Assembly: GCF_928381705.1 (NCBI RefSeq)
Contig: NZ_CAKMSR010000003.1
Location: 62,001 to 126,000, forward strand
DNA from: Rothia nasimurium
GTDB taxonomy: Bacteria > Actinomycetota > Actinomycetes > Actinomycetales > Micrococcaceae
Reading direction: 5' to 3'
DNA: 64,000 bases
The position numbers and the translations under genes are program-made. Each line of letters begins with the position of its first letter. Position 1 is the stretch's first letter. Positions 26,073 through 35,763 of the stretch are shown here, piece after piece. The notes beneath the pieces are model-generated. The model had not been told where the DNA came from. It was given only the letters and a program-made list of their open reading frames with translations, and did not search any database.

Positions 26073-26393
26073 ATGACAGCCAGCGCAGATTCACTGAGAC
26101 TACAGAAACTCATTGCTGATAACAGCGATGCTATCGGCGCAATCTTCCGCAAGTACGGAGCCACCAACCCCAGGCTTTTCGGTTCAGTCGCGCGTGGGGA
26201 TGCTCATGCACAGAGCGACATCGACATCATGGTCGACATTGACGACACCAAAGGCGCAACCATCATGAAACTCGCTGGAATTTCAGAATCACTCAGACGG
26301 CTCTTAGGTGTCAGGGTTGACGTTGTTACCCCCACAGTTTTGCGAGAGAAAATCTCAGCAGAAGCCAAGAAAGACCTAGTCACCATCTGCTAA
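26073..26393 (+). CDS. MNT-type minimal nucleotidyltransferase
   Basis: 106 residues from ATG at 26073 (in-frame ATG at 26055 has a poorer context). Carries the nucleotidyltransferase signature LFGSVARGDA followed by SDIDIMVDID, the MntA fold. MntA usually works with a HEPN (HepT) toxin, which it AMPylates, but no HEPN gene is adjacent: hsdR ends 10 bp away on the other strand. The HsdR encoded here has an N-terminal DUF4145 region with a HEPN-like fold, which may be the only nearby candidate partner. It lies inside the hsd locus. Confidence 0.8.
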   Translation: MTASADSLRLQKLIADNSDAIGAIFRKYGATNPRLFGSVARGDAHAQSDIDIMVDIDDTKGATIMKLAGISESLRRLLGVRVDVVTPTVLREKISAEAKKDLVTIC

Positions 26394-26403
26394 AAGATTT
26401 CCC

Positions 26404-29400
26404 TTAAGCCACCTCTGCCGTAGCCCTGATTCGGTTGAGAATCGAGACAATCTCAAAGGCGTCATCGTCCCCGAACATCTCAAGCGGGTCGCCCAAACTC
26501 ACATAGGGGTCCTCATAGAGTCGCGACGGGTCAACCGTGCCATTCTCACTCAGCTCATCCACAATGCGCTGCACAAACCGAATCTGCGTCGCCGAATACC
26601 GTGACTCATCCAAAAAGGCCGCAAAAGCTGCCCGGGCCTCGTCGCTGCTCAAACCCACTAGCGAGCGCACAAACACACCCAGACCCCCGGACTCACGTGC
26701 CACCTGCACATTCGCCGGCCCGCCGATACCCGAAGCGTCGATCAAATCAGCCAGAGCCGCAAAATCCTCGTCCGTTAGCTGCTTGCCGCGAAGAACCTTC
26801 TGCACAGCAACCGCATCCAGGTGTTCGCGCAGGTACTCCTGCATTTTCTGCTCAAACCGCTCCTGGTTCATACCCACCTGGGTGCGCACAACCTCGACCT
26901 CTACCGGGTCGATGAGCTCGTCCTGAAAATTGGTGTAGACAATCTTCTTCTGGCCCCTATCAAGCAGGTGGGTGACACCGCGCAGCTTCTTACGCATGAA
27001 CTCCAGCAGGGCAGGGGAGACATCCACCCACCAGTCATCTGCGGCCAGCTGCTCCAGGTGTGGCAGGACAGCCGAGATAGCAGGAACCGCTGCCTTAGTC
27101 AGCAGGTCCTCGGCGAGGGTCTGGGCCACCTCTTTGGTGCGGGCCAGCGCGGCAGAATCACCGGTGAGGGCAGAGAGCTGAGCCCCGAGCATGAGCAGGT
27201 CAAACTGCTTGGCCTCCAGGGTTCCTTCAACCGGCACAGTTGAGGCAACAGCCCCCAAACTCAGCGCCAACTCGGCATCCGCCTCAGAAAGCTGCGCCCA
27301 GGCGTCCGCGGATGCAAAACGCTCCACCGCTGCCCGGTGCCGGCGTACCAGCACATTGCCCATATCCAACCTGCCCACAAAGGCAGCCAGGTCAGAGCGC
27401 ACCGCCACCGCGTAATCGTCCCCAGCACCCACGGTGCCAGAGCCCACCAGGGCCCGGGCCAGCCTCACCCGAGTTTCAAACACCCGCTGGGAAACAGGCT
27501 TAGCCAGCTGGCCTTCAGAGCCGGGCAGATCCTGGCTGAAATACTCCAGGTTCTGGCAGAAATCGAAGACCAAAAAGTCCGTCTTATCGGCCCCGGGGCC
27601 AAAAACATCGGGAGCCAGGCGGGTGCCTCGCCCCAGCATCTGCCAGAACTTGGTCTTGGCCCGTACCAGCTTGAAAAAGACCAGGTTCAGAATCTCAGGC
27701 ACATCAATGCCGGTATCGAGCATATCCACACTAATGGCAATGCGGGGCAGAGACTCCGGCTGTGAGAACTTCTCAATCGCCGACTCAGCCGCGTAAGTGC
27801 GGTTGGTAATCACCTGGGCGTAGGAGCCGCCGTAGCCGGGGAAGAGCGCGTTAAACCGTTCGTAAATAAAATCTGCGTGGGCCTGGTTCTTGGCGAAAAT
27901 GATGGTCTTACCTAGCAACTCACCGTCAGCTACCCGGTAGCCGTGCTCCATGAGCGTGGTCAGTACCTTATCGACCGTATCGGCGTTGAAAAGAAAGCGG
28001 TTCAGGGCCTCGCTGGTAATCTCATCGGGCACAGAATCGCCCCAGTCAGCAGACTCCCACTGCTCCTGCTCAGCCTCACTGAGCTGGTCATAGCTGATAC
28101 CCTCGCGCAAGAAACGGGTGCCCACGCTAAAGCCCCGGGCAGGAACCAGGTAACCATTGCTCACCGCCTGATCGAGAGTATAGGCGTCGGTCGGCACACC
28201 GGGTTCGAGGTCAAAGAGGGCGTAGGTGTTGAAATCAACCTCGTCCTTAGGGGTAGCGGTGAGCCCCACCAGCAGGGCGTCAAAGTACTCAAAAATCGCT
28301 TTGTATTTGGCATAGACCGACCGGTGAGCCTCATCGACCACAATCAAATCGAAGTAACCGGGGCCGAATTCGCGCAGAGTGGCCTCGCCCTCAGCCCGGG
28401 TGCGGTTAATGATGTTCAGCATGGTGGGGTAGGTGCTGGCATAGACCCGGCCATTGGCCTGCTTATCTTCCACCAGATTCACCGTAGCCAGATTCGGCAG
28501 ATGGGCCTTGAAAGCCTTGACCGCTTGATTCACCAGGGCGGTGCGGTCAGCCAGGAACAGGACGCGCTTGACCCACCCGGCGCGCGAAAGCAGGTCCACC
28601 AGGGCGATGGTTGTACGGGTCTTACCAGAACCGGTCGCCATCACCAGCAGGGCCTTACGACGCCGGGCATCAAAAGCCTCAGCCACCGAAGCAACAGCCC
28701 GCAACTGATAGTCGCGCCCAGCAATCTCAGTATTCACCTGCTGCCCGCTCAACTGCTGGCGGCTGGTCCTGCGCTCAATCAAGAGGGCCAGCTCATCTTC
28801 GGTGAGGAAACCCTGCACCTCACGCGGCGGGTAACCGGCCGCGTCATCCCACAGGTAGTGGGTATAGCCGTTGGTGTAGAAAATAACCGGGCGGACACCG
28901 GTCGCCGCCTGGAGCGCGTCCGCATATGCTTTGGCCTGGTCGCGACCAATATCTACTGACTCCCGCGCCCGCTTGGCCTCAACCAAGCCGAGGGGGCGGC
29001 CGTCCCTGCCCCACAGCACATAATCAACCCGGCCCGACCCACTGGGGGTGGGCAACCCCGTCACCGGGTACTCACGGTCCCGCTTATGAGCAAGGGGCCA
29101 GCCAGCCTCATTCAGGAGCAAATCGATGAAGTAGTCGCGGGTCTCCGCCTCGTTGTAGTCGTGGGTATCTGGCAGGGTCTTAGCCGCCTGGGCTTCAGCC
29201 AACTGGGCTCGAAGACGCTCCAGCTCGGCGTCCATAGCATCCACCCTCGCCTGGTGCTCAGCTGCTATCCTCTCCATCTCAGCCGTGCGTTCTGCTTCAG
29301 CCTCAGCCATGCGCTGCTGGGTTAGGGCTCGCTGCTCCGCCTGACGGCGTAGTGTGGGAATCAGCTGGCGGTCAAAAGCCCTACCCATAGGGGCTAGGGC

Positions 29401-29781
29401 TGGGTTTGCCGAATGGTTATACACGCCCCAGACCATCAGGTGATACAGGTCGGTAACTGCCCGCTCGGCGTCCCGCTCAGACAGCACTTTCCGTGAATTG
29501 TGGGCCGCATCGTTTCCCAGATGGCGGATGGTCTTGAACTTCAGACGCTTGTCATTGTCGAGATATACCGAGAAAGCCTCATTGCTGGTCAGGGTTGCCA
29601 AAGTGGCTTGCTCCGGGCGATAGATGCCCCGCACCCGGTAAATATGCTCAACCAAACCCTCGATAGCCCGCCGGGCGTAGAAGCAGGCGGTAGGCGCGTC
29701 CGTCACCAAATAACCCTCAGCCTTGGCGCAATCCTGGTAGAGCTCCGGCAGGGCCTGGTAAACAAAAGCAAAGTTAGACAT
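26404..29781 (-). CDS. hsdR: Type I restriction endonuclease subunit HsdR
   Basis: 1125 residues from ATG at 29779-29781 (MSNFAF), preceded by GAGG. The N-terminal ~150 residues are DUF4145-like (RRAIEGLVEHIYRVRGI...RHLGNDAAHNS). A coiled coil (160-215) follows, then the nuclease domain with the PD-(D/E)xK signature GRVDYVLWG...GLVEAKRA, then an SF2 motor with Walker A ATGSGKTR, DEAH box VVDEAHRS, VGLTATPK and motif VI QMLGRGTRL. A C-terminal region contacts the methylase. Translocates DNA and cuts at a distance from unmodified sites. It is upstream of hsdM but interrupted by the MNT gene on the opposite strand. Confidence 0.95.
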   Translation of the reverse strand: MSNFAFVYQALPELYQDCAKAEGYLVTDAPTACFYARRAIEGLVEHIYRVRGIYRPEQATLATLTSNEAFSVYLDNDKRLKFKTIRHLGNDAAHNSRKVLSERDAERAVTDLYHLMVWGVYNHSANPALAPMGRAFDRQLIPTLRRQAEQRALTQQRMAEAEAERTAEMERIAAEHQARVDAMDAELERLRAQLAEAQAAKTLPDTHDYNEAETRDYFIDLLLNEAGWPLAHKRDREYPVTGLPTPSGSGRVDYVLWGRDGRPLGLVEAKRARESVDIGRDQAKAYADALQAATGVRPVIFYTNGYTHYLWDDAAGYPPREVQGFLTEDELALLIERRTSRQQLSGQQVNTEIAGRDYQLRAVASVAEAFDARRRKALLVMATGSGKTRTTIALVDLLSRAGWVKRVLFLADRTALVNQAVKAFKAHLPNLATVNLVEDKQANGRVYASTYPTMLNIINRTRAEGEATLREFGPGYFDLIVVDEAHRSVYAKYKAIFEYFDALLVGLTATPKDEVDFNTYALFDLEPGVPTDAYTLDQAVSNGYLVPARGFSVGTRFLREGISYDQLSEAEQEQWESADWGDSVPDEITSEALNRFLFNADTVDKVLTTLMEHGYRVADGELLGKTIIFAKNQAHADFIYERFNALFPGYGGSYAQVITNRTYAAESAIEKFSQPESLPRIAISVDMLDTGIDVPEILNLVFFKLVRAKTKFWQMLGRGTRLAPDVFGPGADKTDFLVFDFCQNLEYFSQDLPGSEGQLAKPVSQRVFETRVRLARALVGSGTVGAGDDYAVAVRSDLAAFVGRLDMGNVLVRRHRAAVERFASADAWAQLSEADAELALSLGAVASTVPVEGTLEAKQFDLLMLGAQLSALTGDSAALARTKEVAQTLAEDLLTKAAVPAISAVLPHLEQLAADDWWVDVSPALLEFMRKKLRGVTHLLDRGQKKIVYTNFQDELIDPVEVEVVRTQVGMNQERFEQKMQEYLREHLDAVAVQKVLRGKQLTDEDFAALADLIDASGIGGPANVQVARESGGLGVFVRSLVGLSSDEARAAFAAFLDESRYSATQIRFVQRIVDELSENGTVDPSRLYEDPYVSLGDPLEMFGDDDAFEIVSILNRIRATAEVA

Positions 29782-29850
29782 AGCGCCTCGTGACTGTGCG
29801 AGAAGGTGTAGGTGCAATCACACATATTTTAGCCTGGTCAGCGCTTGGAA

Positions 29851-29913
29851 GGGGACCTGATTTCCAAAAAGGGACCGCACATTATGCGGTCCCTTTTTGG
29901 AAATCAGGTCCCC
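29851..29913. repeat. Perfect 29-bp inverted repeat with 5-nt loop
   Basis: The arms 29851-29879 and 29885-29913 are exactly complementary around CATTA. The arms include A5/T5 tracts and GGGACC ends. It lies between the stop of the ABC exporter gene at 29953 and the start of hsdR at 29781, both on the minus strand, so it may end exporter transcription; a 29-bp stem without a terminal U tract is unusual for that. Confidence 0.9.
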
Positions 29914-29952
29914 TTGGGGGGCGGGCGTGAGCAGGGGCCTGCTCCGCCCTCC

Positions 29953-31875
29953 CTACTCGTCCGCCTCCGCGAACTGCGAGTTGTAGAGCTCGGCGTAGAA
30001 GCCGCCTCGCTCCAGCAGCTCAGCGTGGGAGCCGGATTCGACGATGTCTCCGTCGCGCATAGCGAAGATGACGTCGGCGTCGCGAATGGTGGAGAGACGG
30101 TGGGCAATCACGAAGGAGGTCTTACCAACCGCCAGCTGGCCCAGGGCCCGGGCAATCAGCAGCTCGGTGCGGGTATCAACCGATGAAGTTGCCTCATCAA
30201 GAATCAGCAGCGGCTTATTGGCCACCATGGCGCGGGCAATCGTGACCAGCTGCTTCTGCCCGGCAGAAAGCTGGGTCTGGTCGGTCAGTACCGTGTCGTA
30301 CCCGTCGTGCAGCTGCGATACCAGCTCGTCCAGGCCAACCGAGGCCATGACCTCATCCAGGCGCTCCTGGCTGACCTCCCCAGCCCCGTAGACCACGTTC
30401 TCCCGCAGGGTGCCCTCAAAGAGCCAGGTATCTTGCAGCACCATGGCAAAGAGGGAATCAACCTGCTCACGGGTCAGGTCGGTGGTGGGCACCCCGTCAA
30501 TGCGAATCTGCCCCGAGTCGAGCTCGTAGAAGCGCATGAGCAGGTTGACCAGGGTGGTCTTACCGGCCCCGGTTGGGCCCACAATCGCCACCTTCTGGCC
30601 GGGAGCCACCGAGGCGGTAAAGCCGTGGATAATCTCCTTGCCCGGCTCGTAGCTGAACCGCACGTCCTCAAAATCCACAGCGCCGCGCACGGGGTTCGGC
30701 AGGGGGGTGCTCTTGGCGGACTCGTCCTCCAGCTCCTCGGCCTCCAAGAACTCAAAGACGCGAGCGCCTGCAGCCGCCGCCGATTGCAGGGAGGTAGCCG
30801 ACTGGGCGAGCTGGCCTAGGGGGTTGGTGAAGAGGCGGACATAGACGATGAAGGCGACGATGACGCCGAAGGTAATGGTGTTGTTCAGAACCAGGGCGGC
30901 ACCAACCACGCAGACCACCACATAGCCCAGGTTGCCGATGAAGCCCATGAGGGGGAACATGAGACCCGAGAAGAACATGGACTTCCAGGCCACCCGGTAG
31001 AGGTCGCTATTGCGGTCGGCAAATTCGGCGCGGGCGCCTGCCTCCCCGTTGTAGGCGCGAATCATGGAATGGCCGCTGAGGGTTTCTTCAATGTGGCCAT
31101 TGAGCTTACCCAGGAGCTGCTGCTGGGCCACGAAGTATTTCTGGCTGCGGGTCAGTACGAAGCCGGAGGTCACAATGCCGAGTAGGGAGGCGGCGATAGC
31201 GGCGAGGGCCATGCGCCAGTCGGTTACAAACATCATGACGGCTGAGCCCACCAGGGTAACCACGCCGGTGATGGTGGTAGCCAGGGAGTTGTTGAGGGTC
31301 TGCTGCAGGGTGTCGACGTCGTTGGTCACGCGCGAGAGGGTGTCGCCGGTAGAACCCTTGTCCATGTAGGCCAGGGGGAGCCGGTCGATTTTGCGGTCCA
31401 GGTCGTGGCGCATGGAGCGCGATACCCAGACGGTTGAGCGGGCCATAATCTGCCCCTCCACCAGACTCAGGATCAGGGAGGCCACCAGCATGCCGATAGA
31501 GATCCACATGAGGCGGTAGATTTCGCCCATATCCAGCTGGCCGGTGAAGCCCTTTTGAATCTCGTCCGTAATGGCCGACAGGAACTGCGGGGCAACAATG
31601 GTGAGAATCACCCCGATGACGGCAGCGACAATAGCGACCACCATGCCCGGCAGCACCGGGCGCAGGTAGGCAAGGAGCTTGCCCATAGTCTGCTTAAAAG
31701 GGGCGGACGCCTGCCCCGGCATGGGTGCGCGCGGCGGGCCGCCGGGCCCGCCGTGACCTCCGGGGCGTCCTGCCTTCTCGCTTTTGAGCTGGCTATCGCG
31801 CAGCTGCTCAGAAGACTCAAGGCCCCGGCGTGCTGACTCTAGCTCTTCGGGGGTAAAGACTGGTGACTGGCTCAT
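29953..31875 (-). CDS. ABC exporter half-transporter, ATPase/permease (second subunit)
   Basis: 640 residues. A hydrophilic, Gly/Pro-rich N-terminus (1-70) precedes six transmembrane helices (about 75-375), then an ATPase domain with Walker A GPTGAGKTT, signature LSAGQKQL and Walker B LLILDEATSS. The signature differs from LSGGQ (LSAGQ), whereas the partner has FSGGQ; such asymmetry is common in heterodimeric exporters. Its start overlaps the stop of the partner gene (ATGA). Substrate not evident; homologues export drugs or peptides. Confidence 0.88.
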   Translation of the reverse strand: MSQSPVFTPEELESARRGLESSEQLRDSQLKSEKAGRPGGHGGPGGPPRAPMPGQASAPFKQTMGKLLAYLRPVLPGMVVAIVAAVIGVILTIVAPQFLSAITDEIQKGFTGQLDMGEIYRLMWISIGMLVASLILSLVEGQIMARSTVWVSRSMRHDLDRKIDRLPLAYMDKGSTGDTLSRVTNDVDTLQQTLNNSLATTITGVVTLVGSAVMMFVTDWRMALAAIAASLLGIVTSGFVLTRSQKYFVAQQQLLGKLNGHIEETLSGHSMIRAYNGEAGARAEFADRNSDLYRVAWKSMFFSGLMFPLMGFIGNLGYVVVCVVGAALVLNNTITFGVIVAFIVYVRLFTNPLGQLAQSATSLQSAAAAGARVFEFLEAEELEDESAKSTPLPNPVRGAVDFEDVRFSYEPGKEIIHGFTASVAPGQKVAIVGPTGAGKTTLVNLLMRFYELDSGQIRIDGVPTTDLTREQVDSLFAMVLQDTWLFEGTLRENVVYGAGEVSQERLDEVMASVGLDELVSQLHDGYDTVLTDQTQLSAGQKQLVTIARAMVANKPLLILDEATSSVDTRTELLIARALGQLAVGKTSFVIAHRLSTIRDADVIFAMRDGDIVESGSHAELLERGGFYAELYNSQFAEADE

Positions 31876-33626
31876 GAGCGAAGTTCCTCCTCAGAGAGCT
31901 GGGACAGGGCAATATCCTGGTAGACCTCATTGGTAGCCAGTAGTTCCTCGTGGGTGCCAGAGCCAACCAGGCGGCCCTTATCGAGTACCAGAATCTTGTC
32001 GGCCTCCCGTACCGTACCGATACGCTGGGCCACCACCACAATGGTTGCCCCCTTGGCGGAGTCCTTGAGCTGGCTGCGAATATCCCGCTCGGTCTTATAG
32101 TCCAGGGCTGAGAAGGAGTCATCGAAAATCATGATCTCCCCGCCGCGGGCAAAAGCCCTGGCCATCGACAGGCGCTGCCGCTGGCCACCCGAGAAGTTCT
32201 TGCCGTTCTGGGCAACCGCCGAGGCGTAGCCGTCCTCTTTCTTCCCCACGAACTCAGCTGCCGCAGCAGCGTGAGCCGCCGCCACCACGTCCTCGGGGGT
32301 CACCGGGTGCAGGCCTTCGCCCAGGGCCAGGTTCGAGGCCACCGAGCCAGAGAAGAGCACACTCTTTTGGGGCACATAGGCCAGGCGGTCGCGCAGGTCC
32401 TTCTGGTTCCAGTCGCGCACATCAACGCCGTCCACCAGTACCGACCCCTCGCGCACATCGGCAAAACGCGGAATCAGATTTACCAGGGTCGACTTGCCCG
32501 AGCCGGTTGAGCCGATAATCGCCACGGTCTCGCCCGGGGCAGCCGTAAAGGAAATCGAATGCAGGGCGTCCCCGTCAGCCTCGGGGTAGCGGAAGGACAC
32601 GTCCCTAAACTCCAGGGAACCTGCCGGGGCAACCCCAGCGCTCGCGCCGCCGTCCACAATCGCGGGCTCGGTGGAGAGCACCTCGCGGATACGACGCCAG
32701 GCAACCAGCGCTCGCGGGCCCATCACGAAAATAACGGTCATCATCATGAAGCTGGTCACCACCTGCAGGGCGTAAGTGGAGAAGACCACCATCTGCCCAA
32801 AGAGGGTGACGCGCTCGGTCAGGTCGGCGGTGCCGTCAATCAGCACAGCACCCAGCACATAGATGGAGAGGGACAGGCCCGTCATGATGGCGGTCAGCAG
32901 GGGCATGATGAAGGCCATGGTGGAGTTGACGAAGAGGGTGGTGTTGCGCAGGTCGGTGTTGACCTCTTCAAAGCGCTCTTTGTGGAAGTCCCCGGTGGTG
33001 TAGGCCCGAATGACGCGCAGACCGGTCAGGTGCTCGCGGGTTACCCGGTTGAGACGGTCGGTGATTTTCTGCATGCGCATCATGCGGGGGATTGCCAGGC
33101 CCATGGCGACGCCCAGCACCAGCAGGGTGGCGAGGACGGCGATCCCGGTAGGGATGGTCCAGGTCAGCGACTGGGTAGCGATTTTGGAGCTAGCCCAGAC
33201 CGCCATGATGGGGGCCTTAATGCTCATCTGCAGGCCCATGACCACAAACATCTGCACCTGGGTGACATCGTTGGTGGAGCGGGTGATGAGGCTGTCGGTG
33301 CCGATGTGGTTCACCTCGGCGCTGGAGAGGTCAAAGGTCTTGTTGTAGACCCCGGCCCGCATGCGCCGGGCTAGAGTGGTACCGAAAATTGCGGTGCAGA
33401 AGCCGGTGATAATGGCACAGACCATAGAGGCCAAGGCTGCTGCCAGCATGAGAGTGCCGTCTGAGGTGACGTCCCTCAGCTCAGACCCGGGGGTTGAGAT
33501 AGTGAGGGTGATGTTTTCCATGTACTCGGGTACCTTGAGGTCAAGGTAGACCTGAGCCACGATGGACAGCACCGCCACCAGGACGAGTAACCATTCTCGC
33601 CGGTGAATGAATTGGGTGATTTTCAT
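31872..33626 (-). CDS. ABC exporter half-transporter, ATPase/permease (first subunit)
   Basis: 584 residues: six transmembrane helices over residues 15-320, ATPase domain with GSTGSGKST, FSGGQRQR and MIFDDSFSALD. The Walker B ends in D rather than E (IFDDS), so its catalytic site may be degenerate, as in heterodimers where one site is inactive. Coupled to the next gene by a four-base overlap. A promoter should lie within the ~95 bp between it and bioN. Confidence 0.88.
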   Translation of the reverse strand: MKITQFIHRREWLLVLVAVLSIVAQVYLDLKVPEYMENITLTISTPGSELRDVTSDGTLMLAAALASMVCAIITGFCTAIFGTTLARRMRAGVYNKTFDLSSAEVNHIGTDSLITRSTNDVTQVQMFVVMGLQMSIKAPIMAVWASSKIATQSLTWTIPTGIAVLATLLVLGVAMGLAIPRMMRMQKITDRLNRVTREHLTGLRVIRAYTTGDFHKERFEEVNTDLRNTTLFVNSTMAFIMPLLTAIMTGLSLSIYVLGAVLIDGTADLTERVTLFGQMVVFSTYALQVVTSFMMMTVIFVMGPRALVAWRRIREVLSTEPAIVDGGASAGVAPAGSLEFRDVSFRYPEADGDALHSISFTAAPGETVAIIGSTGSGKSTLVNLIPRFADVREGSVLVDGVDVRDWNQKDLRDRLAYVPQKSVLFSGSVASNLALGEGLHPVTPEDVVAAAHAAAAAEFVGKKEDGYASAVAQNGKNFSGGQRQRLSMARAFARGGEIMIFDDSFSALDYKTERDIRSQLKDSAKGATIVVVAQRIGTVREADKILVLDKGRLVGSGTHEELLATNEVYQDIALSQLSEEELRS

Positions 33627-33656
33627 GGAATCCTAGGGCGTTTTCGTCAAAGAAAA

Positions 33657-33676
33657 AAGGTGCATCTCTGCACCTT
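33657..33676 (-). terminator. Intrinsic terminator of the bioYMN operon
   Basis: On the minus strand AAGGTGCA-GAGA-TGCACCTT is followed by TTTTC, 45 bp after the bioN stop. Confidence 0.85.
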
Positions 33677-33721
33677 CGTCCTTTCTATTATGCCCCTCTT
33701 GGCTGAGCTTGCCTAGATTCT

Positions 33722-34336
33722 TTACCGGTCAAGGCCCCGGGCGGCCAGGGCGTCGCCGGTTTCTTGGGCGTAGGCCACTGTGGCAATCACTAGGGGAATG
33801 AAAAGCCGGAACTGGGCGACCTTGATCCCGCGGGCGGCCACCGCCGCCTGAATCAGCTGCCAGCTATCCATAATCACCGGAATAGAACGCACCATCAGGG
33901 CCAGAGCCAGCCCCACCCGCTCAGGGGAGCCACCCACCCACTTCAGGGGGGTGCACAGCCAGATAAACCCGTCAATCAAGACCGGCATAGGGGTTGACCA
34001 CAGCAGCACCTTTGAAGCTGCAATCATGGTGAGTAGGGTCAGCAGGACGTCCGCCCCCGACTCAATCTTGCCGCTCACCAGGTAGTAGACCAACAGAATT
34101 GCCAGCAACCAGGAAAGAGAAACCAGGGACTGCACCCAGGTGCGCCAGGGAATTTTTGCCAGAGCCCCAAGAGTCAGCACCAGCGCGAGGGCCGCAAGGC
34201 CAAACCCCCAATGGCTGGTAGCTGCCAGGTAGATGCCCAGCAGAAGAATGAAGACACCTTTGACCCACAGGGGTGCACGGTGCACCGGGGTGCCGAGGGG
34301 CTGGTAGGTGCCAAAGAGCTGGTTGGCAATGTTCAC
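33722..34336 (-). CDS. bioN: Biotin ECF transporter transmembrane subunit BioN (EcfT)
   Basis: 204 residues with about four or five hydrophobic helices and the EcfT signature with A-R-G motifs: QAAVAARGIKVAQ and the C-terminal ALAARGLDR, which couple to the ATPase. Overlaps bioM by four bases. With bioY and bioM it forms an energy-coupling factor transporter for biotin uptake. Confidence 0.88.
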   Translation of the reverse strand: MNIANQLFGTYQPLGTPVHRAPLWVKGVFILLLGIYLAATSHWGFGLAALALVLTLGALAKIPWRTWVQSLVSLSWLLAILLVYYLVSGKIESGADVLLTLLTMIAASKVLLWSTPMPVLIDGFIWLCTPLKWVGGSPERVGLALALMVRSIPVIMDSWQLIQAAVAARGIKVAQFRLFIPLVIATVAYAQETGDALAARGLDR

Positions 34337-35139
34337 ACATGCCCCCCGGGACGTTGGGGCTCAGCAGATTCAGGTGGGGCAGGGAAGTCCGTGGCACACC
34401 AGCGCTGGTAATCTGCCAGGACGCCTGCCGCCGGCCCCTGCGCCAGCAAGCGGCCCTCGTGGATGACGATTGCCTCATCGCAGGTAGCTGCCAGGTCAAG
34501 ATCGTGGGTGGAGATGACCTGCTGCTGGGGAAGGGAATCGAGCAGGTCAAATAGCCTCAACCTATTCTTGAGGTCTAAAAGAGTTGTGGGTTCATCTAAA
34601 AGTAGAACCTTAGGGTCTACTGCAAGTACAGCAGCTAGGGCGGTCAACTGCTTTTCACCGCCTGAGAGGTTATAGACAGAGTCAAAAGCGCGGTGCTCAA
34701 CCCCGCGCTCAGCAAGGGCCTCCAGAGCAGCGGCGCGGCGGGCGTCCTTGCCCTTGATGTGCTGAAGGGAGAGCTCGACATCCTCAACCCCCGTCGGCAT
34801 CACCAGCTGGGCGCCGGGGTCTGAAAAGAGCATACCCACCCGCGAGCGCACCGCAGGTAGATGCTCGCTCACGCTCACCCCGTGTACGGTGACCTCGCCC
34901 GAGGTGAGCTGGGAGAGCCCGTTGAAGAGTCGTAGGAAGGTTGACTTGCCCGAGCCGTTGAGGCCGAGCACTGCGGTGCGCGGGGCAGAGAGCTCCACGG
35001 TGATGTTGTGTAAGAGAGTGCGGTTGCTGGTGCCGGTGTCAACGGTAACGGTGGCTGAGCGGGTGGCAAGCAGCCCGTCGTCCGAAAACTGGGCCGACGG
35101 GCTTGCAGCGCTTGCGCGTGAAGAGCGAGAAAAAAACAC
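34333..35139 (-). CDS. bioM: Biotin ECF transporter ATPase BioM (EcfA)
   Basis: About 268 residues from a GTG at 35137-35139; the frame is open further upstream into bioY but codons before it are implausible. Walker A GLNGSGKST, signature LSGGEKQL, Walker B VLLLDEPTTLLD, H-loop ISTHDLDLA. The first ~45 residues are Ser/Ala-rich and poorly conserved, so the true start may be a few codons later. Lies between bioY and bioN in one operon. Confidence 0.85.
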   Translation of the reverse strand: MFFSRSSRASAASPSAQFSDDGLLATRSATVTVDTGTSNRTLLHNITVELSAPRTAVLGLNGSGKSTFLRLFNGLSQLTSGEVTVHGVSVSEHLPAVRSRVGMLFSDPGAQLVMPTGVEDVELSLQHIKGKDARRAAALEALAERGVEHRAFDSVYNLSGGEKQLTALAAVLAVDPKVLLLDEPTTLLDLKNRLRLFDLLDSLPQQQVISTHDLDLAATCDEAIVIHEGRLLAQGPAAGVLADYQRWCATDFPAPPESAEPQRPGGHV

Positions 35140-35153
35140 GGGCTCTATCGTAC

Positions 35154-35756
35154 CTAGCGGCGGGCCAGGGTGGGGAAGGCCCGGTGCACAGCCAGGGCAA
35201 CCAGCACGGCTACCAGGCACTTAATGAGATCGCCGGGGATGTAAATCAGGGCAGCGGCAACGGCAGCGCCCAGTTCAAGGTCGGCGTTGATCATCATGCC
35301 GGCAACACCAAAGACCTGGATGATGGCAAAACCTGCCAGTACAGCCACCACAAAGGCGCCAAACAGGCCGGCCCCGCTCATACGGCGGCGCAGGGCTGCG
35401 TAGGCAAGCCCGCCGGTAATCAGGGCACCGGGAATAAAGCCCAGCAGGTAGCCAAAGGAGGGGGAGACAATAGTGCCGAAGCCGCCCTTACCCCCAGAGA
35501 AAACCGGAAGGCCAATCAGGCCAGCGACGACATACAGGGTAACGGCAAGGGCAGCGCGGGTACCACCCAGGGTCAGGGCTGCGATATAAATCGCCAGGGT
35601 CTGGAGGGTAATCGGAACAGCAGCCGGGCCCACCGGGATAGCGGGCAACAGGGCGCATACGGTAATAAAAGCGGCAAAAACAGCGATAAGAGCCAGATCG
35701 CGACCGGGATTGGCAGCGGCGCGCGCCGGGCGCGCGGAAGTCTGTGATGATGTCAT
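35154..35756 (-). CDS. bioY: Biotin ECF transporter substrate-binding subunit BioY
   Basis: 200 residues from the ATG at 35754-35756 (MTSSQTS); a longer open frame is not supported because the promoter lies inside it. Six hydrophobic helices with the family motifs TLAIYIAALTLGGTRAAL, YVVAGLIGLPVFSGG and SFGYLLGFIPGA. It is the S-component that captures biotin at the membrane. The start codon coincides with the expected transcription start, so the message is probably leaderless. Confidence 0.93.
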   Translation of the reverse strand: MTSSQTSARPARAAANPGRDLALIAVFAAFITVCALLPAIPVGPAAVPITLQTLAIYIAALTLGGTRAALAVTLYVVAGLIGLPVFSGGKGGFGTIVSPSFGYLLGFIPGALITGGLAYAALRRRMSGAGLFGAFVVAVLAGFAIIQVFGVAGMMINADLELGAAVAAALIYIPGDLIKCLVAVLVALAVHRAFPTLARR

Positions 35757-35763
35757 GCCCACT

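Noticed and set aside
27943..28959. 338-codon antisense frame under hsdR
   Set aside because: hsdR motifs cover the same region on the minus strand; the antisense product has no family match.
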